Below the pieces are notes generated by a model. That model was not told the origin of the DNA and did no database searches. It saw only the letters and a program-made list of their open reading frames with translations. Below are positions 1 to 5,043 of a stretch of DNA of 5,861 nucleotides, piece by piece. Position 1 is the stretch's first letter, and each line of letters starts with the position of its first letter. The stretch lies in NCBI GenBank assembly GCA_022361135.1, contig JAKSBM010000973.1, positions 1-5,861 of the forward strand. Direction: 5' to 3'. Source of the DNA: Desulfobacterales bacterium. Its GTDB lineage: Bacteria; Desulfobacterota; Desulfobacteria; Desulfobacterales; Desulfobacteraceae. The position numbers and the translations under genes are program-made.

Positions 1-22
1 AGATGGGAAGGCGATATTTCAC
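1..22 (-). CDS. Probable start of another gene, cut by the window edge
   Basis: After the tonB stop, GTG 22 opens a frame reading MKYRLPI before the window ends. It has a ribosome binding site at correct distance, and the basic start would suit a signal peptide or membrane anchor. In similar ExbB-ExbD-TonB sets the next gene is often a TPR-repeat protein or an outer-membrane receptor; which applies here cannot be seen. Only seven codons are present, so this is tentative. Confidence 0.4.
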
Positions 23-27
23 AGGAA

Positions 28-33
28 TCCTTT
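28..33 (-). promoter_or_regulatory. Possible ribosome binding site for a gene after tonB
   Basis: AAAGGA lies a few bases past the tonB stop and 5 bases before a GTG at position 22. The spacing suits initiation and is the main reason to propose a downstream gene. Confidence 0.45.
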
Positions 34-36
34 GGT

Positions 37-735
37 TCAGGTCAGTTCGAATAAAATGCTGACGCGTAGGGTCATGGGGGTTTTTAGTATATGAGCCGGG
101 GGCACTGGAAAGGGAACTGCCTTTTTTACGGCTTCCAGGGCGGCCTGGTTCAGCATGTCGTGTCTGGATTTGCGGGCCAGGGTGAGCATGGAAATGGTCC
201 CGTTGGGTGCCAGGGTGAATTGGACCTTGACCCGACCCTGGATATGACGGGACCGGGCATCCTCGGGGTAGGATTTCATCTGATTGATCCTGAGGTTCAG
301 CAATTCGAAATACTCCCTGGCCGAAGAGAATTGTCGGATTTCCCCCATGTCGGGAGCAGCAGCTCCAACCGAAGGCAGGCCTGCCACATGGTATGATCCC
401 ATGTCCATCTGATCGGGCAATGCCGGCAGGGGGATCTGCTCGGCCAAAGGATCGGGAAGATCCGGCGCAGGGATGTGAACCGGTGCCGGTGGCCGATGGG
501 TATTTGCCACGGTCCTTGGTTTTGGATCGTCGGGAATTCGTCTGGATCTGGGCGTTGGGAGCCGTCGGGCATTGGGCCTTGAAATATTTTCCATGGTCAA
601 TTCAATGTAAGAAATGGCATGGCTTTCATATATGCCCGACAGGTGGAGGAAGAGAAGCACATGGGCGATCATGGAGACCAGGATAAATCCCGTGAGAAGT
701 CGGTTATTCTCCTGTTTAAGTGTTCCTGCCACCAT
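37..735 (-). CDS. tonB: TonB-family energy transducer
   Basis: Periplasm-spanning protein that carries the force made by ExbB-ExbD to outer-membrane TonB-dependent receptors. It has 232 residues. A single N-terminal anchor (about 14-33) carries the Ser/His pair S21 and H25, spaced as in the SxxxH motif of TonB helices. A YIELT segment (43-47) and a proline-rich linker (about 53-110, with PAPVHIPAPDLPDP) follow. The C-terminal domain (about 145-232) shows the family pattern: YPEDARSRHIQGRVKVQF (156-173), a PNGT turn (177-180), AALEAVKKAVPFPVPP (198-213) and a last strand RVSILFEL. ATG 735 shares its A with the exbD stop TAA; AAAAGGG lies just upstream. The linker is shorter and less regular than the EP/KP repeats of Escherichia coli TonB, as is common outside enteric bacteria. 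The receptor it serves is not in the window; the permease gene upstream makes an iron or corrinoid substrate reasonable. Confidence 0.93.
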   Translation of the reverse strand: MVAGTLKQENNRLLTGFILVSMIAHVLLFLHLSGIYESHAISYIELTMENISRPNARRLPTPRSRRIPDDPKPRTVANTHRPPAPVHIPAPDLPDPLAEQIPLPALPDQMDMGSYHVAGLPSVGAAAPDMGEIRQFSSAREYFELLNLRINQMKSYPEDARSRHIQGRVKVQFTLAPNGTISMLTLARKSRHDMLNQAALEAVKKAVPFPVPPAHILKTPMTLRVSILFELT

Positions 736-1142
736 TAGATGCCCTTTTCCGTGGCCAGGCAGAGTCGGGATGCACCCGCAGCCTTGGCAATGTCCATGAC
801 CTTGACCGCCTTGTTAAGGATAACGGCCCGATCGGCTTTGATGACCACCAGCCGATCCCGGTCGGTGCCGATCATTTCCTTCAACCGGGTGAAAAGCTGA
901 TCCATGGGGATGTTCTGGTCGGCAATGTAAGGCAGTCCCTGTTGATCCACATAAACCGTAATCTCCTGCTGCACCTGGGGGGCACCGGCCCGGGCATTGG
1001 GCAATTTGATTTTAATGCCTTCCTCCACCATGAAGTTGGTGGTGAGCAGAAAATAGATGAGCAAAAGAAAGACAATATCAATGAGGGAGGTCAAGGGGGC
1101 CTGGACCTGATACCGTGCTTTTTTGGGGCGGATCATTCCCAT
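735..1142 (-). CDS. exbD: ExbD/TolR-family biopolymer transport protein
   Basis: Partner of ExbB in the TonB motor: one membrane helix in the channel and a periplasmic domain. It has 135 residues, the usual size. The N-terminal cytoplasmic tail is short and basic (RPKKAR, 5-10), followed by LTSLIDIVFLLLIYFLLTT (17-35) carrying the conserved proton-carrying Asp at D22. The periplasmic part has LPNA (47-50), the ITVYVDQQG strand (61-69), VVIKADRAV (99-107) and an ending VMDIAKAAGASRLCLATE, all typical of ExbD. The frame is open further upstream to 1325, but that extension overlaps exbB and reads Pro- and Trp-rich, as a shadow would. ATG 1142 is chosen: it lies one base after the exbB stop with GGGGGAAG 7 bases ahead. 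ATG 1136 is also possible. The stop overlaps the tonB start in TAATG, suggesting translational coupling. Confidence 0.93.
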   Translation of the reverse strand: MGMIRPKKARYQVQAPLTSLIDIVFLLLIYFLLTTNFMVEEGIKIKLPNARAGAPQVQQEITVYVDQQGLPYIADQNIPMDQLFTRLKEMIGTDRDRLVVIKADRAVILNKAVKVMDIAKAAGASRLCLATEKGI

Positions 1143-1143
1143 G

Positions 1144-1755
1144 TTAGTGCTTCCCCCGGGCCATGGCTTTGTATACCAGGGCCAATCCGTTTTGGAGTCG
1201 GGATTCCTGGGCATCCACCCGGGCACAGAGATATGAGTGGGCCAGCATGGCGGGAAGTGCCACGGAAAGGCCCATGGCCGTGGTGAGCATGGCTTCCCAG
1301 ATTCCGCCGGCAAGGACGGCGGCATTGACCTTGCCCCCCATCTCCTGGATGACCATGAAGGCTTTGATCATGCCGATGATGGTGCCCAAGAGTCCCAGGA
1401 TGGGGGCGATATTGCCGATGGTGGCCAGGGTCTGGAGGTGGGCGGACATGCCCCGAACCTCCTGTTCCGTGGCATTGACCACCAGGGTCTCCTGGGTGGC
1501 CGCATCCATGTCCCTGGCCTCAATGGCCTTGTCCAGAACCCGGCCCATGGGGCATTGGCTTTCCCTGGCCATGGTGGCCGCCCGGCTCATCTCCCCGGCG
1601 GTAACCTGTTCCACCACCTGGTTTTCAATGCCCTTTCCCCGTTTTCGAATCAGGGCCAATCGGATGCACCGTTCAAGAAATATGGCCAGGACCAGAACCG
1701 AGCACGCCACAATGGGGACCACCAGAATCCCGCCCTTGGATAACAACTCCAACAT
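1144..1755 (-). CDS. exbB: ExbB/TolQ/MotA-family proton channel subunit
   Basis: Inner-membrane channel protein that, with ExbD, turns the proton motive force into work passed to TonB. It has 203 residues and three predicted membrane helices: about 8-28 (GILVVPIVACSVLVLAIFLE), 111-133 and 147-177. A cytoplasmic stretch lies between the first two. The family signature is clear: IAPILGLLGTIIGMIKAF (116-133) and GGIWEAMLTTAMGLSVALPA (150-169), with the channel-facing acidic residue at E154. Many homologues have GISEAL at this place; here it reads GIWEAM, with Trp where a small residue is usual. No N-terminal extension is present, so this is the short type. The start is fixed by GGAGG 8 bases upstream. 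The next gene, exbD, begins one base after its stop. The family also includes TolQ; ExbB is preferred because a TonB protein follows instead of TolA. Confidence 0.93.
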   Translation of the reverse strand: MLELLSKGGILVVPIVACSVLVLAIFLERCIRLALIRKRGKGIENQVVEQVTAGEMSRAATMARESQCPMGRVLDKAIEARDMDAATQETLVVNATEQEVRGMSAHLQTLATIGNIAPILGLLGTIIGMIKAFMVIQEMGGKVNAAVLAGGIWEAMLTTAMGLSVALPAMLAHSYLCARVDAQESRLQNGLALVYKAMARGKH

Positions 1756-1763
1756 GATTACAA

Positions 1764-1768
1764 CCTCC
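1764..1768 (-). promoter_or_regulatory. Ribosome binding site deciding the exbB start
   Basis: GGAGG sits 8 bases before ATG 1755. The longer reading from GTG 1770 has its own GGAGG at 1775-1779, only 4 bases away, which is too close. ATG 1755 is therefore preferred, giving a protein that begins MLELLSKGG, normal for this family. Confidence 0.75.
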
Positions 1769-1788
1769 ACATATCCTCCGGTCCTTTA

Positions 1789-3321
1789 TCAGGCCGGGGG
1801 CGTATCATCTGTAAAATCTATTTTTCCGTCAAAATCAAGATCCCGTTGCCGTTTTACAATGGCCTGGGATTCATCATAGGTTTCCCACAGGTCGGCCTTG
1901 CCGTCCTTGTTGGTATCTTCATGGACCTGGGTGAGCACGCCCCGGGGGCCGTACCAATACCAGATATCCGTTTTTCCATCATTGTCCGTATCTTCCTGGG
2001 CCCGGGTGGGCATGTCTCCCTTTTCGTAGAACCAGGTTAAGGCAGGACGGCCGGGAAGGCTTTCCCGGACTTGAATTAAAGTTTCATTGGGACCGTAGAA
2101 TTCAACCAGGTCCATTTCACCGTCCCCATTGGTATCCATTTCCTTTTGGGTCAAGGCTCCCTTGGTGAAATGGGAGCGGCGCTCGGCTTTTTTGTCCTGG
2201 TTCAAGTCCAGGCTGATAATATGGCCCCGGGCCGTATACTCCTGCCGGGTTTCAAAGAATCCGTTGAAATCTGTGTCCGAAAGCATGAGGCGGGGTTTGC
2301 CGGCTGCGCCGTGGTGGATCTGGACATCGAATTTACCATCCTTGTTTTTATCCAACCGGGTTTGTGAAATTCGTCCCTTTTTGAAGAGGAGTCGGGTTTC
2401 AAAGAAATCATCCCCGTCCGTGTCCGATTCGGTCTGGGCCAGTTGTCCCTTTTGATAGCTGCGGATTCGGTCGATCCGGCCGCTGTGATTGGTATCCTCT
2501 CGGCTTAGGCTGGGCCGGCCCTGGTCGTCCAATTGAACAAAATAGTCGAATTTGCCGTCCAGGTTGGTGTCCTTGTCCATGGTTCGGGCCTTGCCGGACT
2601 CAAACCGGGTAATGACGTCGGGCTTTCCATCCCGGTTGCAGTCCTTGCTTTGCAGGGACGGTAGACCGGATTTGAAATCCAGGGTTTCTTCCCAGAGCTC
2701 TCCCTGTCCATTCAGGGTGAATGGGGCTTTTTGGATTTGTGCGATGTGGCCCTGGTCGTCAAAACGGATGATTTGCTCCACACGGCCATCCCCATCCTGG
2801 TCCATCTCTCGAATCTGGGGCTTTTGGTTTTTAAATCGGGTCCAGGCATTGATCCGGCCATTCCCGGTCAGATCCTGTTCCGACCAACTGATTTTGCCCT
2901 GGTTAAATCCGTAAAAGGTATCCATTTCCAGGTCGCCGCTGGTATCCTTTTCCATTTTCGAAGGAAGTCCCTGGTCATCAAACCAAGTGGTTTGAATCCT
3001 TTGGCCTTGGGCATTGCACCGTTCCTGGCGGCAGCGTTTCCCTTCTTTAATGTAATCGGTGCAGTCCATGCGGTGATCCTGGTCCGTATCCCGGATGATT
3101 TTGGAAATTTGTCCCTGGATATAGAAGCGTTTTTCCTCGGCCCATCCATCTTGATCCGTATCGGATTCCACCCGGAGGATGGTACCGGCATTGGTGTAAA
3201 TGAGAACTTGGTCGATGAGGCCGTCCTGGTTGGTATCCTTTTCCCTTCGCTGTTCCGCCCAGGTCGAAGGGGGCAGGAAAAAAAGGCAGAAGCAAACGAT
3301 CAGAGTCGTCCGGGAAATCAT
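1789..3321 (-). CDS. Secreted tandem DxDxDG-repeat protein (predicted Ca-binding)
   Basis: A 510-residue exported protein built almost entirely of tandem units. A signal peptide is clear: basic start with R4, hydrophobic core 6-16, PPSTWA and probable cleavage after A22; no good lipobox is seen. From residue 29 to 502 a D-T-N/D-x-D-G-x-x-D/E motif recurs every 24-25 residues, with starts at 29, 54, 78, 126, 150, 174, 227, 251, 276, 300, 324, 349, 372, 396, 444, 469 and 494, plus a degraded unit near 202. The two 48-residue gaps each hold one unit that has lost the motif. Each motif is followed by an aromatic/hydrophobic strand-like stretch and a Gly turn (such as WYWYGPRGVLTQ). The acidic loop resembles EF-hand, dockerin and thrombospondin type 3 loops, so calcium binding is likely but unproven. 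Location is probably periplasm, cell surface or outside. No catalytic domain or membrane anchor is visible. It is the first gene of the unit containing exbB, 33 bases upstream of that gene. No specific function is recognised. Confidence 0.88.
   Translation of the reverse strand: MISRTTLIVCFCLFFLPPSTWAEQRREKDTNQDGLIDQVLIYTNAGTILRVESDTDQDGWAEEKRFYIQGQISKIIRDTDQDHRMDCTDYIKEGKRCRQERCNAQGQRIQTTWFDDQGLPSKMEKDTSGDLEMDTFYGFNQGKISWSEQDLTGNGRINAWTRFKNQKPQIREMDQDGDGRVEQIIRFDDQGHIAQIQKAPFTLNGQGELWEETLDFKSGLPSLQSKDCNRDGKPDVITRFESGKARTMDKDTNLDGKFDYFVQLDDQGRPSLSREDTNHSGRIDRIRSYQKGQLAQTESDTDGDDFFETRLLFKKGRISQTRLDKNKDGKFDVQIHHGAAGKPRLMLSDTDFNGFFETRQEYTARGHIISLDLNQDKKAERRSHFTKGALTQKEMDTNGDGEMDLVEFYGPNETLIQVRESLPGRPALTWFYEKGDMPTRAQEDTDNDGKTDIWYWYGPRGVLTQVHEDTNKDGKADLWETYDESQAIVKRQRDLDFDGKIDFTDDTPPA
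1816..3237 (-). repeat. About 20 in-frame tandem units of roughly 73 bp (24-25 codons)
   Basis: The repeat array covers residues 29-502 of the secreted protein. First to last motif spans 465 residues over 19 intervals, an average near 24.5 residues. At DNA level the units have diverged and share only short words such as GGATACC around the Asp-Thr codons, so this is an old array conserved as protein rather than a recent duplication. Confidence 0.85.
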
Positions 3322-3330
3322 GGTCAATTA

Positions 3331-3335
3331 TCCTT
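3331..3335 (-). promoter_or_regulatory. Ribosome binding site deciding the repeat-protein start
   Basis: AAGGA ends 9 bases before ATG 3321 but only 3 bases before the upstream in-frame TTG 3327. This favours the ATG, whose product begins MISRTTL and gives a normal signal peptide. Confidence 0.6.
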
Positions 3336-3362
3336 AATATGGGGTTCGGAAAATACGGCCTT

Positions 3363-3391
3363 GATTTAGGATCTCAGGTCTGTTTTGTCAA
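3363..3391 (-). promoter_or_regulatory. Putative sigma70-type promoter for the repeat protein-exbB-exbD-tonB unit
   Basis: An exact TTGACA (3391-3386) is followed by a 17-base spacer and TAAATC (3368-3363), a weak -10 hexamer matching TATAAT at 3 of 6 positions. It lies between the upstream terminator and the first gene, giving a leader of roughly 35 bases. No Fur-like palindrome is visible around it, nor another clear operator. The -35 is convincing; the -10 is not, so an activator may be needed or the true start may differ. Confidence 0.5.
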
Positions 3392-3423
3392 GAAAACTAT
3401 GGAGGGAAAAACCAATACTGACT

Positions 3424-3473
3424 AAAAATAACCCCTGCTGCCCAATCCAATGGAAAAGAAATGGCAGCAGGGG
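3424..3473 (-). terminator. Rho-independent terminator ending the permease-methyltransferase-deaminase unit
   Basis: A perfect 11-bp inverted repeat, CCCCTGCTGCC at 3432-3442 and its complement GGCAGCAGGGG at 3463-3473, encloses a 20-base loop. Read on the minus strand the stem is followed directly by TTATTTTT (3431-3424). The stem starts 10 bases after the deaminase stop. The other direction has no T-tract, so it serves the minus strand only. It separates the two transcription units. Confidence 0.85.
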
Positions 3474-3483
3474 AAAGTGTGGA

Positions 3484-4164
3484 TCAGGGGGAAGGTGTTT
3501 TTTGTCGGTTTTTGGCAAAACTGCGGTGGGTCAGGTGAAACAGGTCATGGGCCATCTGCTGCACCTCCGGGGAACAGTCTGCTTTCTTAAAGGTCCTGTC
3601 CCGGGCAAATTCCCGCCAAAAGGGAGGCAGACACTCCAACCGGGAAGCCATGCCTCCCTGGGGATCCTCTTCAACATAGAGGACCGTTTTTATCCCTGAA
3701 TTGATAATCCGGGTGAGACACATGGGGCAGGGTTCCATGGATGAAATCAAAAGCAGGTTAGGGCATCCCCGGGGATCCTTCCCGCTTTTTCGTCTATGCT
3801 GTTTTCGTGCCTTGTCTTCATAGGCGTTGAGCAGATCCATCTCTGCATGGAGATCACTTCTGAAATAACCGTCATATTGCCGGTTGCGTCCTTCCATGAC
3901 CACGCTGTTGTCCCGGGTGTCGATGATGCAGGCCCCAATGCCGCCGCTCCCGTTTTTTACAGCAGCCAGGGCGGTTTTTACCACCTGAAGTCCGTGGATC
4001 TCATGGGCGAAACCCGACCGGGGCACATGGGAAAGGATGCGTTGCTCAAGGGCGGCCAGTTTTTCTGCATTCACACTGGGGTTTGGGCTGCCTGCAATGG
4101 ATACCCCCATGAGTAGTTGGATACAAAGCCCCGTGAAAATGAGGCGCAGCAGTGTGGGATTCAT
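3484..4164 (-). CDS. Exported cytidine/nucleoside deaminase-fold protein
   Basis: Zinc-dependent deaminase-fold protein with an apparent Sec signal peptide. From ATG 4164 it has 226 residues; a GTG at 4167 would add one, and the numbering here counts from that GTG. The N-terminus has a single Arg (R8), a hydrophobic stretch (about 9-24) and a likely cleavage site after SIA or SIAG (about 25-26), with no convincing lipobox. The catalytic signature is intact: H107-A108-E109 (zinc ligand and proton-shuttle Glu) and P146-C147-P148-M149-C150 (two Cys zinc ligands) within SSMEPCPMCLTRIINSG. This pattern is typical of the dCMP/cytidine and tRNA-adenosine deaminase group. The substrate could be a free base, nucleoside, pterin or modified metabolite; nothing here decides. 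An export signal on a deaminase of this kind is unusual, because most act in the cytoplasm on nucleotides or tRNA. GGAGG at 4175-4179 serves the start. The gene is followed after 10 bases by the terminator stem. Fold call secure, export likely, function unknown. Confidence 0.85.
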   Translation of the reverse strand: MNPTLLRLIFTGLCIQLLMGVSIAGSPNPSVNAEKLAALEQRILSHVPRSGFAHEIHGLQVVKTALAAVKNGSGGIGACIIDTRDNSVVMEGRNRQYDGYFRSDLHAEMDLLNAYEDKARKQHRRKSGKDPRGCPNLLLISSMEPCPMCLTRIINSGIKTVLYVEEDPQGGMASRLECLPPFWREFARDRTFKKADCSPEVQQMAHDLFHLTHRSFAKNRQKTPSP

Positions 4165-5003
4165 CACGGGTTCACCTCCCAGTAAACCAGGGCAGCCCGG
4201 TTGCCGGGGGGCCAGACGTAGGATTCTCCATCGTAGGTGAGTTCCTGTTCCAGAAGTTCCATCAGCCAGGTATCATGGTCGGTGCGATCATGGATATTCA
4301 GCCGGTTTTTGATGTCCTCCAGGGCCTCTTCCAGGCTGGAATGTTTCCAGGCCTGCCAGATTACCTCGGCCTCCATGTGGACATCGGGGTAAATATCCAT
4401 GGTGTGCAGCACATTTAAGGCCACCTGAAAGTTGGGACTGTCGTAGGGATGGCCCAGGACATGCCGGGCGGCCAAGCCCATGACCGATTGGGCATATGGG
4501 GCCCTGAGGACCATGATGCATCCCCTTTGGGCAATGAGATTCATTTTTTGGACAAAGCCCCTAAGGTCTTCTTCTCCGTACATGGAGTGGGAAGCCAGAA
4601 CATAATCATGGGGCTCCACCTCGTCATCGGGCCACCGGCCGGTGTGGATGCGGATGTTTTGGATATCCTTTTCCCGGATGTTCTCTTCCAAAATTTCCCG
4701 CATGGGGATGGAAGGTTCCATGGCTGTGACGGATTTGGCATGGGGGGCTGCAAAAACGGCCCATTTGCCGGTTCCGGCACCGATGTCCAAAAGGGTTGAT
4801 CCGGGGTTGGCCTTTAATCGGGCCAGGAGGAATTCCCGGGAAGAGTCCGGTTTTTCCCACCGTTTGTTGACCATTTTATTAAAGTTTTTAGCCCGGTCTT
4901 TCCAGAAGTCGTCCTTGGGGTTCTGGCGCTGGCGGGCAAACGCGCCATCCTGGAGTTGTGAAAGTTCTGCCCAGAGCCGGGCCCAGTTTGGAAGGGTTTC
5001 CAT
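4164..5003 (-). CDS. Class I SAM-dependent methyltransferase
   Basis: Predicted soluble cytoplasmic methyltransferase of 279 residues; no signal peptide or membrane segment is seen. The Rossmann-fold SAM site is clear: motif I is LLDIGAGTGK (71-80), an acidic residue follows the second strand in TAMEPS (93-98, E96), DYVLASHSMYG (133-143) fits motif IV, and GCIMVLRAP (161-169) fits the motif V/VI strand. The N-terminal part (about 30-60) has an FWKDRAKNFNKMV segment, and the C-terminal third (about 190-279) is rich in Trp, His and acidic residues and probably forms the substrate cap. ATG 5003 is preceded by AAGGTG at suitable distance. The gene lies 40 bases after the permease stop, and its stop overlaps the start of the exported deaminase in TGATG, so the three are probably one transcription unit. 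The methyl acceptor is unknown. Its position beside a metal-chelate permease suggests modification of an imported or exported chelate, but this is only inference. Confidence 0.9.
   Translation of the reverse strand: METLPNWARLWAELSQLQDGAFARQRQNPKDDFWKDRAKNFNKMVNKRWEKPDSSREFLLARLKANPGSTLLDIGAGTGKWAVFAAPHAKSVTAMEPSIPMREILEENIREKDIQNIRIHTGRWPDDEVEPHDYVLASHSMYGEEDLRGFVQKMNLIAQRGCIMVLRAPYAQSVMGLAARHVLGHPYDSPNFQVALNVLHTMDIYPDVHMEAEVIWQAWKHSSLEEALEDIKNRLNIHDRTDHDTWLMELLEQELTYDGESYVWPPGNRAALVYWEVNP
4175..4179 (-). promoter_or_regulatory. Ribosome binding site of the exported deaminase
   Basis: GGAGG lies inside the 3' end of the methyltransferase gene, 10 bases before ATG 4164 and 7 before the alternative GTG 4167. 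Both starts sit in the overlap GTGATG, where the upstream stop TGA shares its A with the ATG. This points to translational coupling. The choice changes the protein by one residue only. Confidence 0.7.
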
Positions 5004-5043
5004 GGTTCACCTTGGTTGTTGAAGACTGAAGATCAGTCCTGGG

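Noticed and set aside
720..1286. Plus-strand open frame of 188 codons opposite exbD
   Set aside because: Rich in Gly, His and Pro without domain signals and antisense to well-supported exbD and exbB; shadow.
1143..1325. Upstream extension of exbD to ATG 1325
   Set aside because: Would overlap exbB by about 180 bases and add a Pro/Trp-rich stretch foreign to ExbD; ATG 1142 has a ribosome binding site and gives the normal family length.
1163..1879. Long plus-strand open frame of 238 codons opposite exbB
   Set aside because: It lies antisense to a clearly recognised exbB and reads as a low-complexity Met/Ser/Ala/Arg-rich protein with no family features; it is a shadow of GC-biased codons.
1816..3237. 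CRISPR array or non-coding tandem repeat
   Set aside because: The roughly 73-bp periodicity is diverged at DNA level, stays in frame and encodes regular protein units; there are no identical direct repeats with unique spacers.
1816..3237. Thrombospondin type 3, dockerin or RTX assignment for the repeats
   Set aside because: Spacing, absence of paired Cys, absence of a helix after each loop and absence of GGxGxD nonapeptides do not fit; only the acidic loop is shared.
2731..3369. Plus-strand open frame of 212 codons opposite the repeat protein
   Set aside because: Its hydrophobic look arises from the antisense of Asp/Lys-rich repeats; it also crosses the start region of the repeat gene. No own ribosome binding site was recognised.
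3432..3473. Riboswitch or attenuator in front of the repeat-protein gene
   Set aside because: The hairpin begins 10 bases after the deaminase stop and is followed by a T-tract, the normal form of a terminator. The candidate promoter is downstream of it, so it would not be in that leader.
3484..4164. Polymorphic-toxin deaminase with an immunity gene
   Set aside because: The protein is short, has no toxin delivery domains, and the adjoining genes are a methyltransferase and a terminator; no small immunity-like gene is present.
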